A stretch of DNA of 64,000 bases from Bradyrhizobium aeschynomenes (GTDB lineage: Bacteria > Pseudomonadota > Alphaproteobacteria > Rhizobiales > Xanthobacteraceae): the NCBI RefSeq assembly GCF_013178945.1, contig NZ_JABFDM010000009.1, positions 206,372-270,371 of the forward strand, given 5' to 3'. Both the position numbers and the translations under genes were made by a program. A model generated the notes under the pieces. It made no database searches. It was not told the DNA's origin and worked only from the letters and a program-made list of their open reading frames with translations. This document shows, one piece after another, positions 1 through 8,387 of this stretch. Numbering within the stretch: the stretch's first letter is position 1; each line of letters begins with the position of its first letter.

Positions 1-385
1 GCAGGTCCGGCGACAGGCCGGCGGTGAAGCGCTGGAAATTGTCCTGGGTGACGTTGCGGCGTGCGGCATCTGGCCACATCCCGGCGACGCACGCATCGAA
101 ATTGCCCGCCGCCTCGCGAATCGCAGCCGCGGTCATCAGCGGATGGCCGGAGGCGCCGTCCTCGCCGCTCCAGGGTTGCGGGCCGCCCGGGGAGGGAGCC
201 TGCGCGGGCTGGCTTGGGCTTGGATTTCCCTTGGTCAGGGTCCCCGTGAACAGGCCGTCCAGGAAGTTCAGCGGATTGCCGGATTGCGCCAATGCGGAAC
301 CGGACACCACCGTCAACGCCGTGGCCAGAACTGCCGCCCCGGCACCGGCCTTCAGAGCTGTCAGCATCACGTTCCGTCGCATCAT
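1..385 (-). CDS. Lytic murein transglycosylase, N-terminal part (gene runs off the window)
   Basis: The reverse strand is open from an ATG at 385 (MMRRNVM...) to the window edge, about 128 residues with no stop. It begins with a secretion signal: basic start, a hydrophobic stretch at roughly 8-30 and an ALAQ cleavage-like site. A Pro/Gly/Gln-rich linker follows, then a segment containing NFDACVAGMWPDAARR and FQRFTAGLSPDL, which resembles the start of MltB-type periplasmic transglycosylases that cleave peptidoglycan glycan strands. The catalytic domain lies outside the window, so the family call rests on this N-terminal segment and on my recollection that such a gene sits next to galU in Bradyrhizobium. 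It is divergent from galU. Confidence 0.7.
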   Translation of the reverse strand, partial: MMRRNVMLTALKAGAGAAVLATALTVVSGSALAQSGNPLNFLDGLFTGTLTKGNPSPSQPAQAPSPGGPQPWSGEDGASGHPLMTAAAIREAAGNFDACVAGMWPDAARRNVTQDNFQRFTAGLSPDL

Positions 386-555
386 GTCTCGATCCAGATC
401 GCGTGGAAGATCGGCCTCCACGAGGCCCGGTCCTGCTTAACGGGAGATTAACAAGGTAGACGATTTCCGCAGCGAAATTTAGCCTTTCGATCCGCCTCGC
501 GCGGAACACTGGACCAACATCCGCCTTTGTTCTCGGCTGCAAACGAGCTACCTAA

Positions 556-575
556 AATGCGATCGATTTCGCATT
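556..575. promoter_or_regulatory. Palindrome upstream of galU, possible operator
   Basis: Two 7-base arms, AATGCGA at 556-562 and TCGCATT at 569-575, are perfectly complementary around a 6-base AT-rich centre. The site ends 28 bases before the galU start codon and lies in the 218-base gap between the divergent transglycosylase gene and galU. Position and symmetry suit a dimeric regulator or a short hairpin in the galU leader. No regulator is identified. Confidence 0.35.
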
Positions 576-603
576 CATATCGCCACAAGGTCTAGTCATC
601 CCC

Positions 604-1485
604 ATGAAGATCCGCAAAGCCGTTTTTCCGGTCGCCGGTCTCGGCACCCGCGTCCTTCCCGCCACCAAGGCGATGCCGAAGGAGATGCTGACGATCGTCG
701 ACAAGCCGCTCATCCAATACGTCTTCGATGAAGCCAAGGAGGCCGGTATCGAGCACTTCGTGTTCGTCACCGGGCGCAACAAGACCGCGATCGAGGACCA
801 TTTCGATCGCATGTACGAGCTCGACGCGACGCTCGCGGCGCGCGGCAAGAAGACCGAGATCGAGATCCTGGCGCGCGACCAGCCGGAGGCCGGCGCGGTC
901 AGCTTCACCCGCCAGCAGGCGCCGCTCGGCCTCGGCCACGCCGTGTGGTGCGCGCGCGATATCGTCGGCGACGAGCCGTTCGCGGTGGTGCTGCCGGACG
1001 AGCTGGTGCTGAACGCGCCGGGTTGCTTGGCGCAGATGATCGCTGCGGCCAGCAAGCTGCCCGAGAAGAGCAACGTGCTCGCGGTGCAGGAGGTGCCTGC
1101 GGACCAGACCCATCAATACGGCATCTGCGGCGTAGGCCCGCGTGACGGCAAGATCTTCGAGGTCGACGGCATGGTCGAGAAGCCGGCCAAGGGCACCGCG
1201 CCGTCGAACTTCTCGATCACCGGGCGCTATATTTTGCAGCCGGAGATCTTCCAGATCCTGGCGACGCAGGAGCGCGGTGCCGGCGGCGAGATCCAGCTGA
1301 CCGACGCGATGATCGGGCTGTCGAAGACGCAGAAGTTCTACGGCGTGGATTTCGACGGCGAGCGGCATGATTGCGGCTCGAAGTCCGGCTTCCTGAAGGC
1401 CAACATCGCCTTCGCCATGGCGCGCGCCGATCTGCGCGACGGATTGCGCGCCGACATGAAGAAGTACCTCGAGGCCAAGAGCTGA
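604..1485 (+). CDS. galU: UTP--glucose-1-phosphate uridylyltransferase
   Basis: Cytoplasmic enzyme making UDP-glucose and pyrophosphate from UTP and glucose-1-phosphate; UDP-glucose feeds exopolysaccharide, LPS and osmoregulated glucan synthesis. At 293 residues it is normal length for bacterial GalU. The nucleotide-binding signature GLGTRxLPxTKxxPKEML is intact at residues 12-28, followed by the family segments FVTGRNKTAIEDHF near 60 and AVVLPDELVL near 128, and GGEIQLTDAM near 225. The ATG at 604 lets the signature begin near residue 10, as expected. It is a single gene, divergent from the transglycosylase and convergent with the cyclase gene at 1512, from which it is separated by a hairpin. 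Confidence 0.95.
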   Translation: MKIRKAVFPVAGLGTRVLPATKAMPKEMLTIVDKPLIQYVFDEAKEAGIEHFVFVTGRNKTAIEDHFDRMYELDATLAARGKKTEIEILARDQPEAGAVSFTRQQAPLGLGHAVWCARDIVGDEPFAVVLPDELVLNAPGCLAQMIAAASKLPEKSNVLAVQEVPADQTHQYGICGVGPRDGKIFEVDGMVEKPAKGTAPSNFSITGRYILQPEIFQILATQERGAGGEIQLTDAMIGLSKTQKFYGVDFDGERHDCGSKSGFLKANIAFAMARADLRDGLRADMKKYLEAKS

Positions 1486-1501
1486 TCGCAAGACGGGTGC
1501 G

Positions 1502-1524
1502 GCTGGCGGCGTCACGCCGCCAGC
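1502..1524. terminator. Hairpin between convergent galU and cyclase genes
   Basis: A perfect 10-base stem (GCTGGCGGCG / CGCCGCCAGC) closes a 3-base loop, TCA, at 1512-1514. That loop is the stop codon (TGA) of the minus-strand cyclase gene. There is no T-tract on either side, so this is a possible bidirectional termination or 3'-end-protecting hairpin rather than a classical intrinsic terminator. Confidence 0.5.
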
Positions 1525-3017
1525 ACGACTGAGCGGAGCGGCCGCTGTACCGCCGCGGTGGCGCAGCAATTGCGGCCCGCCGCCTTGGCCATGTAGAGCG
1601 CCCTGTCGGCGGCATTCAACAGGCCGGACCAATCGGTCTCGCGCGATGGCGTGATGCTGGCGACGCCGATGCTGATCGAGGTGTTGGCCGTCTCTCCCGC
1701 CCAGAGCGCGACCTTGGTGCGGATCGTCTCCGCCACGTGCAGCGCGTCGGTCTCCGCGGTCCCCGGCAGGAGCACCGCGAACTCCTCGCCGCCATAGCGC
1801 GCCGCGCAGTCGCCGGCCCTCCGCACCGAATCCGAAATGCAGACGGCGATCCCGACCAGCACCTGGTCGCCCGCCTGGTGCCCATGGGTATCGTTGTAGC
1901 TCTTGAAATGATCGGCATCGATCATCAGCAGCGCCAGCGGGGCCTGCGCCCGCTGCGCGCGCCGCCACTCGATCTCGATCGTCTCGTCGAACTTGCGACG
2001 GTTCTTCAGGCCGGTCAGTGGATCGGTGGTGGCCAGCCGTTCGAGGCTCGACTCGACCTTGGTGCGCAGCTGGATCTCGCGCGCGGCGACTTGCGTTGCG
2101 GCGAGCACGAACACGATGAGCGCCAGCATCATCGCGCCAATCTGCGCGGCCTCGTTGCGCCAGACCGCATAGACGCTGTCCCAGGTCCGGCTGGCGACCA
2201 CTACCAGCGGATCGTTGCCGTTGTGCCAGATCAGCAGCCGCGACTGGTCGTCCAGCGCGCCGGTGCTCGACCAGCCGCTCGGCTCGGTGAGAGCGCGGGT
2301 CACCTCCGGCGCCCGTGCCAGATTGCGGCCGATCGCAGCGGCATCGAACGGCGCGGTGACGATGATGGTACCGTCGCGCCCGAACACGGTGATGCCGACG
2401 CCGGGCGAAAGCGAGAGCCGGCTGAACAGGTCGCGGAAATAGCCGAGGCGGATCGAGCCGGCGACGACGCCGGCGAAGCCGCCGTCGGGCGCGGAGACGC
2501 GGCGGCTGAGCACGATGAAATATTGGCCGCCACGCTCCGCGGGCCGGCTGACAAAGAGGCCGATGTCGGCGCGATCGCGATGCACCTGGAAGAATTCGGC
2601 ATCGCTGCGGTCCTCGGGCAGAGGATCGAGGCTCGCCGAGTCGATGGTGAGCCGTCCCGCGGCGTCGAACACCTGGATGGCGCCGAAATTCCTCGCGGTG
2701 GAAGCCCGATCGAACAGGATCAGGTGGCGGATCGGCTTGCTGACCTGCTTGATTTCGGGCAGCAACAGGTTGCCGGCGACCGCGCGCAAGGAGAGATCGT
2801 ACAGCTCGATGTTGCGGCTGATGTCGGCGCCGATGCCGGCGGCGAGATTGTCCAGCGACTGCCGGGCGCGGACGTCCTCGCCCCGGCGCAGGTCGATCAT
2901 GACGCTGGCACAGATGGCGGAGAAACCGATGATGGTCGAGATGGAGCAGGTCACCAGCGTGCGCGCCGAGAGACGCCAAGGCGGCTTGGCCTGGCCCGTT
3001 CGGCGTTTCCAGCGCAT
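1512..3017 (-). CDS. Membrane diguanylate cyclase (sensor + GGDEF)
   Basis: A 501-residue sensor enzyme predicted to make cyclic-di-GMP from two GTP. A membrane segment at about 20-40 and another at about 292-310 bracket a periplasmic region of about 250 residues that looks like a PDC/dCache ligand-binding domain. The cytoplasmic GGDEF domain spans about 328-483. Its active site reads GGEEF at 409-413, a functional variant, and the allosteric product-binding I-site RxxD is present at 400-403, exactly five residues upstream. Metal-binding DADHFK and NDTHGHQAGD motifs are intact. It is therefore likely active and feedback-inhibited. The ligand cannot be read from the sequence. Single gene, convergent with galU. 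Confidence 0.9.
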   Translation of the reverse strand: MRWKRRTGQAKPPWRLSARTLVTCSISTIIGFSAICASVMIDLRRGEDVRARQSLDNLAAGIGADISRNIELYDLSLRAVAGNLLLPEIKQVSKPIRHLILFDRASTARNFGAIQVFDAAGRLTIDSASLDPLPEDRSDAEFFQVHRDRADIGLFVSRPAERGGQYFIVLSRRVSAPDGGFAGVVAGSIRLGYFRDLFSRLSLSPGVGITVFGRDGTIIVTAPFDAAAIGRNLARAPEVTRALTEPSGWSSTGALDDQSRLLIWHNGNDPLVVVASRTWDSVYAVWRNEAAQIGAMMLALIVFVLAATQVAAREIQLRTKVESSLERLATTDPLTGLKNRRKFDETIEIEWRRAQRAQAPLALLMIDADHFKSYNDTHGHQAGDQVLVGIAVCISDSVRRAGDCAARYGGEEFAVLLPGTAETDALHVAETIRTKVALWAGETANTSISIGVASITPSRETDWSGLLNAADRALYMAKAAGRNCCATAAVQRPLRSVVLAA

Positions 3018-3137
3018 CGGCTCGTCCCGTCCCCGTGGAGTCCCGTCCGTAGCCTGACGGATACGCCGAAGTAACCCATGTTAGGTTAACGAGTGATTGC
3101 AGTCGCGAGTTGCGGCGCGCCGAGGCTGCCCTGTCCG

Positions 3138-3407
3138 ATGGAGTTGAACTTGCCCGACTATGATGCCCTGCGCGATTACCTGGAGCGGCAGAGCCGTCCC
3201 GAGCTGGTGCTCAGCCTCGATGAGATCGAGGAGCTGATCGGCGACAGCCTGCCGCGCGCCGCGCAGCGAGCTTCCTGGTGGGACAGCCTGCGCAGTCCGC
3301 AGGAGAAGATGCCGCAGCGCGAGGCCTGCCTCGCGGCGGGCTATGTCGCCACGCGGCTGCCCGATGGAAAGGGCGTCCGTTTCCGCAAGCTGAAGCCGCC
3401 GCGCTGA
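3138..3407 (+). CDS. Small DUF7662-like protein
   Basis: An 89-residue protein starting MELNLPDYDALRDYL. The pattern is YDALRDYLERQ, a helix with SLDEIEELIGDSLP, then a WW motif (ASWWDSL) and a C-terminal AGYVATRLPDG segment. This matches small proteins annotated as DUF7662, found alone or at the N-terminus of nuclease-like proteins; biochemical function is unknown. An upstream in-frame ATG at 3093 would add 15 residues, but they do not fit the family, so 3138 is preferred. Neighbours are a minus-strand cyclase gene and, 133 bases downstream, the peptide transporter operon. Confidence 0.65.
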   Translation: MELNLPDYDALRDYLERQSRPELVLSLDEIEELIGDSLPRAAQRASWWDSLRSPQEKMPQREACLAAGYVATRLPDGKGVRFRKLKPPR

Positions 3408-3539
3408 ATCGGTGTCGCAGCCGTTGGCCCGGATCGTGCCTTCGGCTGGAGGCCGCCGCGCATGCGGCCATACGGAGCCTTGAAGGGGCGACGGCAGCCC
3501 GCTCAAATAGTCGCCGAAGGTTTGGAGAAAGACACGGCC

Positions 3540-5333
3540 ATGAATGAACAGAACCTCCGCCGCGAGATCGCTGCGGTCAAAGAGGGGCGGCTGTCGCGCC
3601 GCGACTTCGTGCAGCGGATGCTTGCCCTCGGGCTGACCGCGCCGCTGGCCGGAATGATGCTGGCGCATTCCGGGGTCGCCATGGCCGCGCAGGCGTTTCC
3701 CTACAAGCCGACCAAGGCCGGCGGCGGCGGACCGCTGCGGATTCTGTTCTGGCAGGCGCCGACGCTGCTCAATCCGCATTTTGCGATCGGGGCCAAGGAC
3801 CAGGAATCCTCGCGCGCGTTCTACGAGCCATTGGCCGGCTGGGATGCCGAGGGCAATCTCGTGCCGGTGCTCGCGGCCGAGATTCCCAGCGTCGCCAACG
3901 GCACCGTCGCGTCCGACGGCACCTGGGTCGTCTGGAAGCTCAAACCCGGCGTGAAATGGCATGACGGTCAGCCTTTCACGGCCGAGGACGTGATCTTCAA
4001 CTGGAAATATGCCAGCACCCCGGAGACGTCGGCGGTCACGATCGGCGACTACAAGGACATCAAGACGATCGAGAAGATCGACGACCACACCGTCCGGCTC
4101 GTGTTCAGCCAGCCGACACCGCAATGGTTCACGCCGTTCGTCGGCGGGCGTGGCGCGATCATTCCGAAGCATCTGTTCGGCGACTATATCGGCGCCAAGT
4201 CGCGCGAGGCGCCGAACAATCTCAAGCCGGTCGGCACCGGCGCCTACCTGTTCGTCGACTTCAAGCCCGGCGACATGCTGACGGGCAAGCTCAATCCCGA
4301 CTATCACATGCCGAACCGGCCGTATTTCGACACGTTGGAGATCAAGGGCGGCGGCGATGCGGTATCGGCCGCGCGCGCGGTGCTGCAGACCGGCGAGTTC
4401 GACTACGCGTGGAATCTGCAGGTCGAGGACGAGATCCTGGTCAAGCTGGAGGCCGGCGGCACCGGTGTCGCCGAGATCGTGCCGACCGGCAATCTCGAAT
4501 TCATCCTGCTCAACGCCACCGATCCCAATGTCGAGGTCGACGGCGAGCGGTCGAGTCTCAAGACCAGGCATCCGCTGTTCTCGGATCCGGCCGTGCGCGA
4601 GGCGATCAACCTGCTGATCGACCGCACCTCGATCCAGAAGTTCATCTACGGCCGCGGAGGCATCGCCACGGCGAACTGCATCAACAATCCCGAGCGCTAT
4701 CGCTCGAAGAACACGAGCTTCGAGTTCAACATCGAGAAGGCCAATCAGATTCTTGAGAGCGCCGGCTGGACAAAGGGCGCGAGCGGCGTGCGCGAGAAGG
4801 ACGGCAAGCCGCTCAAGATCGTGTTCCAGACCTCGACCAACGGCCCGCGGCAGAAGAACCAGGCGATCATCAAGCAGGCCTGCCAGAAGGCCGGCATCGA
4901 GATGGAGCTGAAGTCGGTCGTCGGGTCGGTGTTCTTCTCCAGCGACATCGCCAATCCCGACACTTACAGCCATTTCTACTGCGACATGGAAATGTACCTG
5001 ATGACGATGGCGTCGCCGGAGCCGCAGGTCTTCCTGAGCCAGTACGTGTCGTGGGAGGCCGCCACCAAGGCCAACAAATGGCAGGGCCGCAACATCTCGC
5101 GCTGGCAGAGCAAGGAGTTCGACGATCTCTACAACGAGCTGACGCGCGAGCTCGATCCGGTGAAGCGCGCCGCGCTCTACATCAAGCTCAACGATACGGT
5201 CTGCGCGGGTCGCCACGTGCTGCCGGAGCTCAACCGCCCTCGCGTCAGCGGCATCCGCAAGGGGCTGCAGACGCATTCCTCGGGCTGGGACAACGATCTC
5301 TGGCAGCTACCCAGCTGGTACCGGGAAAGCTGA
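3540..5333 (+). CDS. Peptide ABC transporter substrate-binding protein, first tandem copy
   Basis: Family 5 extracytoplasmic solute-binding protein (DppA/OppA type), 597 residues, predicted to capture peptides or similar solutes for the permease pair downstream. A twin-arginine motif, SRRDF at 19-23, precedes a hydrophobic stretch and an AMAAQA cleavage-like site, implying folded export by Tat. The mature part carries the family features WKLKPGVKWHDGQPF and the late YCDMEMY segment. An earlier in-frame ATG at 3462 would put 26 unrelated residues before the signal; the start at 3540 has GGAGAAA upstream and gives the same length as the second copy. It opens a six-gene operon ending at 11290. 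Confidence 0.92.
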   Translation: MNEQNLRREIAAVKEGRLSRRDFVQRMLALGLTAPLAGMMLAHSGVAMAAQAFPYKPTKAGGGGPLRILFWQAPTLLNPHFAIGAKDQESSRAFYEPLAGWDAEGNLVPVLAAEIPSVANGTVASDGTWVVWKLKPGVKWHDGQPFTAEDVIFNWKYASTPETSAVTIGDYKDIKTIEKIDDHTVRLVFSQPTPQWFTPFVGGRGAIIPKHLFGDYIGAKSREAPNNLKPVGTGAYLFVDFKPGDMLTGKLNPDYHMPNRPYFDTLEIKGGGDAVSAARAVLQTGEFDYAWNLQVEDEILVKLEAGGTGVAEIVPTGNLEFILLNATDPNVEVDGERSSLKTRHPLFSDPAVREAINLLIDRTSIQKFIYGRGGIATANCINNPERYRSKNTSFEFNIEKANQILESAGWTKGASGVREKDGKPLKIVFQTSTNGPRQKNQAIIKQACQKAGIEMELKSVVGSVFFSSDIANPDTYSHFYCDMEMYLMTMASPEPQVFLSQYVSWEAATKANKWQGRNISRWQSKEFDDLYNELTRELDPVKRAALYIKLNDTVCAGRHVLPELNRPRVSGIRKGLQTHSSGWDNDLWQLPSWYRES

Positions 5334-5589
5334 GCGCAAGCTCGGAACTGGCCAAACGACGCTCTCCGCCGTGGCCGTCACGGCGGAAGCAGTTCCATTT
5401 TCCGGGGATGCTTCGCAGCAAGCTTTTACCGCACTGCGGCGTGCGACAAACATTCCCTTCCATATTACGAAATTGGCCCGGATTCTGCTTTGACACTGGC
5501 TTCGAAGGCTGATCCAATTTTGTGCAGCTCCGCGATGATGTTTGGCGGGGCGCTTTTTTTGGCAATCAGCACCACACTGGAGTCGATGA

Positions 5590-7383
5590 ATGAACGAGCG
5601 TGACCTCCGTAGCCAGATCGCTGATGTCAAAACAGGGCGCCTGTCGCGGCGCGAATTTGTGCAGCGGATGATTGCCGTGGGACTGACCGCGCCGATGGCC
5701 GGCGCGATGCTCGCCCATTCCGGCGTCGTCCAGGCGGCCGAACCGATCACGTACAAGCCGACCAAGGCCGGGGGCGGCGGTCCGCTCAAGCTGCTGTTCT
5801 GGCAGGCGCCGACCTTGCTCAACCCGCATTTCGCCAACGGCACCAAGGATCAGGAAGCGAGCCGGCTGTTCTACGAGCCGCTCGCCGGCTGGGATGCCGA
5901 CGGCAATCTGGTGCCGATCCTTGCCGCCGAAATTCCGAGCAAGGAGAACGGCCTGCTCGCCGCCGACGGTCTTTCCGTCACCTGGAAGCTGAAGCAGGGC
6001 GTGAAATGGCATGACGGCAAGCCGTTCACCGCCGACGACGTCATCTTCAACTGGGAATATTCGGTCAATCCCGATACCGCCGCAGTGTCCGTCGGCAGCT
6101 ATCGCGGCATCAAGTCGATCGACAAGATCGACGACTACACGGTGAAGCTGAACTTCAAGCAGCCGACGCCGTTCTGGGCCGATCCGTTCGTCGCTGCCTA
6201 CGGCCTGGTCATTCCGAAGCATCTGTTCGCCGACTATATCGGCGCCAAGTCGCGCGAGGCGCCGACCAACCTGAAGCCGGTCGGAACCGGCCCCTACGTC
6301 TACGTCGACTTCAAGCCCGGCGATTCCATCGCCGCCAAGCGCAATCCCGATTATCACCAGGCCAACCGGCCGTATTTCGACACGGTCGAGGTCAAGGGCG
6401 GTGGTGACGCGGTGTCCGCGGCGCGTGCGGTGCTGCAGACCGGCGAGTACGACTACGCCTACAATCTGCAGGTCGAGGACGAGATCCTGACCAAGCTGGA
6501 AGCCGGCGGACAGGGCAGGGCGCAGCTCACGGTCACCGGCCATATCGAGTACATCGCGCTCAACACCACCGATCCCTGGACCGAGGTCGACGGCGAGCGC
6601 TCCAGCGTGAAGACCAAGCATCCGTTCTTCACCGACCCGGCGGTGCGCAAGGCCATCAACCTCCTGATCGACCGCGCCTCGGTGCAGAAGTTCATCTATG
6701 GCCGCGCCGGCGTTGCGACCGCGAACTTCCTCAACAACCCGGAGCGCTTCCGCTCGCCGAACAACAAGTTCGAGTTCTCGATCGAGAAGGCCAACCAGAT
6801 CCTGGAGGAGGCTGGCTGGAAGAAGAATTCGTCCGGCATTCGCGAGAAGGACGGCAAGCCGATCAAGCTGGTGTTCCAGACCTCGATCAACGCGCCGCGC
6901 CAGAAGAACCAGGCGATCATCAAGCAGGCGTTCCAGAAGGCCGGCATCGAGGTCGAGCTGAAGTCGGTGGTGGCTTCGGTGTTCTTCTCCTCCGACCCGG
7001 CCAACCCCGACACCTATCCGCACTTCTACTGCGACATGGAGATGTACCAGACCACCATGCCGCAGGCCGACCCACAGTTCTTCATGAACCAGTTCACCTC
7101 GTGGGAGGTTTCGACCAAGGAGAACAAGTGGCAGGGCCGCAACATCTCGCGCTGGCGGAACAAGGAGTATGACGAGACCTACAAGCAGGCCTCGAGCGAG
7201 CTCGATCCGGTCAAGCGTGCGGCGCTGTTCATCAAGCTCAACGATCTCGTGGTCCAGGACAACTACATCCTGCCCGAGATCAACCGCCGCAACTGCATCG
7301 GTCTGAAGAACGGCATGGTCGCGAACAAGAGCGGCTGGGACAACGATCTCTGGCAGATTGCCAACTGGTATCGCGAGACCTGA
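5590..7383 (+). CDS. Peptide ABC transporter substrate-binding protein, second tandem copy
   Basis: A second family 5 binding protein of exactly the same length (597 residues), collinear with the copy at 3540 and clearly the product of tandem duplication. Identity is high along the whole length by eye; differences concentrate in surface-like segments such as the HMPNRPYF/HQANRPYF region and near the C-terminus. Its own twin-arginine signal (SRREF at 19-23, ending VQAAEP) is intact. It lies 256 bases after the first copy and 44 bases before the permease gene, so it is the copy more tightly linked to the membrane components. The two may bind different but related solutes. Confidence 0.92.
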   Translation: MNERDLRSQIADVKTGRLSRREFVQRMIAVGLTAPMAGAMLAHSGVVQAAEPITYKPTKAGGGGPLKLLFWQAPTLLNPHFANGTKDQEASRLFYEPLAGWDADGNLVPILAAEIPSKENGLLAADGLSVTWKLKQGVKWHDGKPFTADDVIFNWEYSVNPDTAAVSVGSYRGIKSIDKIDDYTVKLNFKQPTPFWADPFVAAYGLVIPKHLFADYIGAKSREAPTNLKPVGTGPYVYVDFKPGDSIAAKRNPDYHQANRPYFDTVEVKGGGDAVSAARAVLQTGEYDYAYNLQVEDEILTKLEAGGQGRAQLTVTGHIEYIALNTTDPWTEVDGERSSVKTKHPFFTDPAVRKAINLLIDRASVQKFIYGRAGVATANFLNNPERFRSPNNKFEFSIEKANQILEEAGWKKNSSGIREKDGKPIKLVFQTSINAPRQKNQAIIKQAFQKAGIEVELKSVVASVFFSSDPANPDTYPHFYCDMEMYQTTMPQADPQFFMNQFTSWEVSTKENKWQGRNISRWRNKEYDETYKQASSELDPVKRAALFIKLNDLVVQDNYILPEINRRNCIGLKNGMVANKSGWDNDLWQIANWYRET

Positions 7384-7427
7384 TCGCGCCATCAGCATGA
7401 CCAGCCAGACATCGTAGAGGTGGAGCG

Positions 7428-8387
7428 ATGGGAAACTACCTTCTCAGGCGCCTCATCGTCGCCGTGCCGAGCCTGCTCGGCATCAGCCTCATTCTGTTCG
7501 TGCTGCTTGCGCTAGCGCCGGGCGATCCGTTCGGCGAGCTCGCGAGCAACCCGAACATTCCCCCGGAGGTTCGCGAGGCCCTGCGCGTCAAGTTCGGCAT
7601 GGATGATCCGATCATGGTGCGCTACGTGCGCTGGCTGGTCGCCATGATCCATGGCGATTGGGGCTTCTCGTTCGCCAGCCGAGTCAACGTCGACACCCTG
7701 ATCCTGCAGCGCATCCCGGCCACGCTCTACGTGGTCGGCACCGCGCAGCTGCTGGCGCTGATCGTGGCGATCCCGGTCGGCGTGCTGGCGGCGCGGCGGC
7801 CCTATTCGATTTTCGACCAGATCGCCAACACCTTCGCCTTCATCGGCTTCTCGCTGCCGACCTTCTTCACCGGCCTGCTGCTGATCCTGATCTTCAGCGT
7901 CAATCTCGGCTGGCTGCCGTTCGTCTATCGTGCCGACATCCAGGCCACGGGCTGGATGTGGTGGTGGGAGAACTTCAAGCAGGCGGTGATGCCGGTCACC
8001 GTGCTCGGCCTCTATCAGGCCGCGTCGTATACGCGCTACGTGCGTTCGGCCGTGCTCGACGTCATCAAGCTCGATTACGTCACGACGGCGCGCTCCAAGG
8101 GGCTCGACGAGAGCAAGGTCATCGTCAAGCACGTGGTGCGCAATGCGCTGATCCCGGTGGTGACGCTGGTGGCGCTGCAGATGCCCACGGTGTTCGGCGG
8201 CGCCATCGTCACCGAGCAGATCTTCCGCATTCCCGGCATCGGCTCGCTCCTGATCAGCGCGATCCTCGCCAACGATACGCCCGTCATCATGGCGGTGACC
8301 TTCGTGTTCGCCTGCCTCGTCGTCCTGTTCAACCTCATCGCCGATATCCTGTATGGCTGGCTTGACCCACGCATCTCCTTCCGTTGA
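7428..8387 (+). CDS. Peptide ABC transporter permease, DppB type
   Basis: A 319-residue inner-membrane permease with about six membrane segments. It shows the DppB/OppB start (YLLRRLIVAVPSLLGIS, no signal peptide), the LAPGDPF motif near residue 29, and the cytoplasmic coupling loop around 220-245 (ARSKGLDESKVIVKHVVRNA) that docks on the ATPases. A GGAG-type ribosome site (GGTGGAGCG) lies just before the ATG. It is the first permease of the pair and overlaps the next gene by 35 bases if that gene starts at 8353. Confidence 0.92.
   Translation: MGNYLLRRLIVAVPSLLGISLILFVLLALAPGDPFGELASNPNIPPEVREALRVKFGMDDPIMVRYVRWLVAMIHGDWGFSFASRVNVDTLILQRIPATLYVVGTAQLLALIVAIPVGVLAARRPYSIFDQIANTFAFIGFSLPTFFTGLLLILIFSVNLGWLPFVYRADIQATGWMWWWENFKQAVMPVTVLGLYQAASYTRYVRSAVLDVIKLDYVTTARSKGLDESKVIVKHVVRNALIPVVTLVALQMPTVFGGAIVTEQIFRIPGIGSLLISAILANDTPVIMAVTFVFACLVVLFNLIADILYGWLDPRISFR

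Noticed and set aside
592..2979. 795-residue minus-strand ORF over galU and the cyclase
   Set aside because: Crosses galU antisense and the cyclase in a wrong frame; no domain.
3081..5276. 731-residue minus-strand ORF antisense to the first binding protein
   Set aside because: Low-complexity Arg/Leu/Asp/Val-rich product, typical of antisense frames in GC-rich DNA; the plus strand encodes a full-length binding protein.
5490..5519. TTGACA as -35 of a promoter before the second binding protein
   Set aside because: No acceptable -10 at 16-18 bases.
5566..7398. 610-residue minus-strand ORF antisense to the second binding protein
   Set aside because: Mirrors the real gene codon by codon and has no domain.
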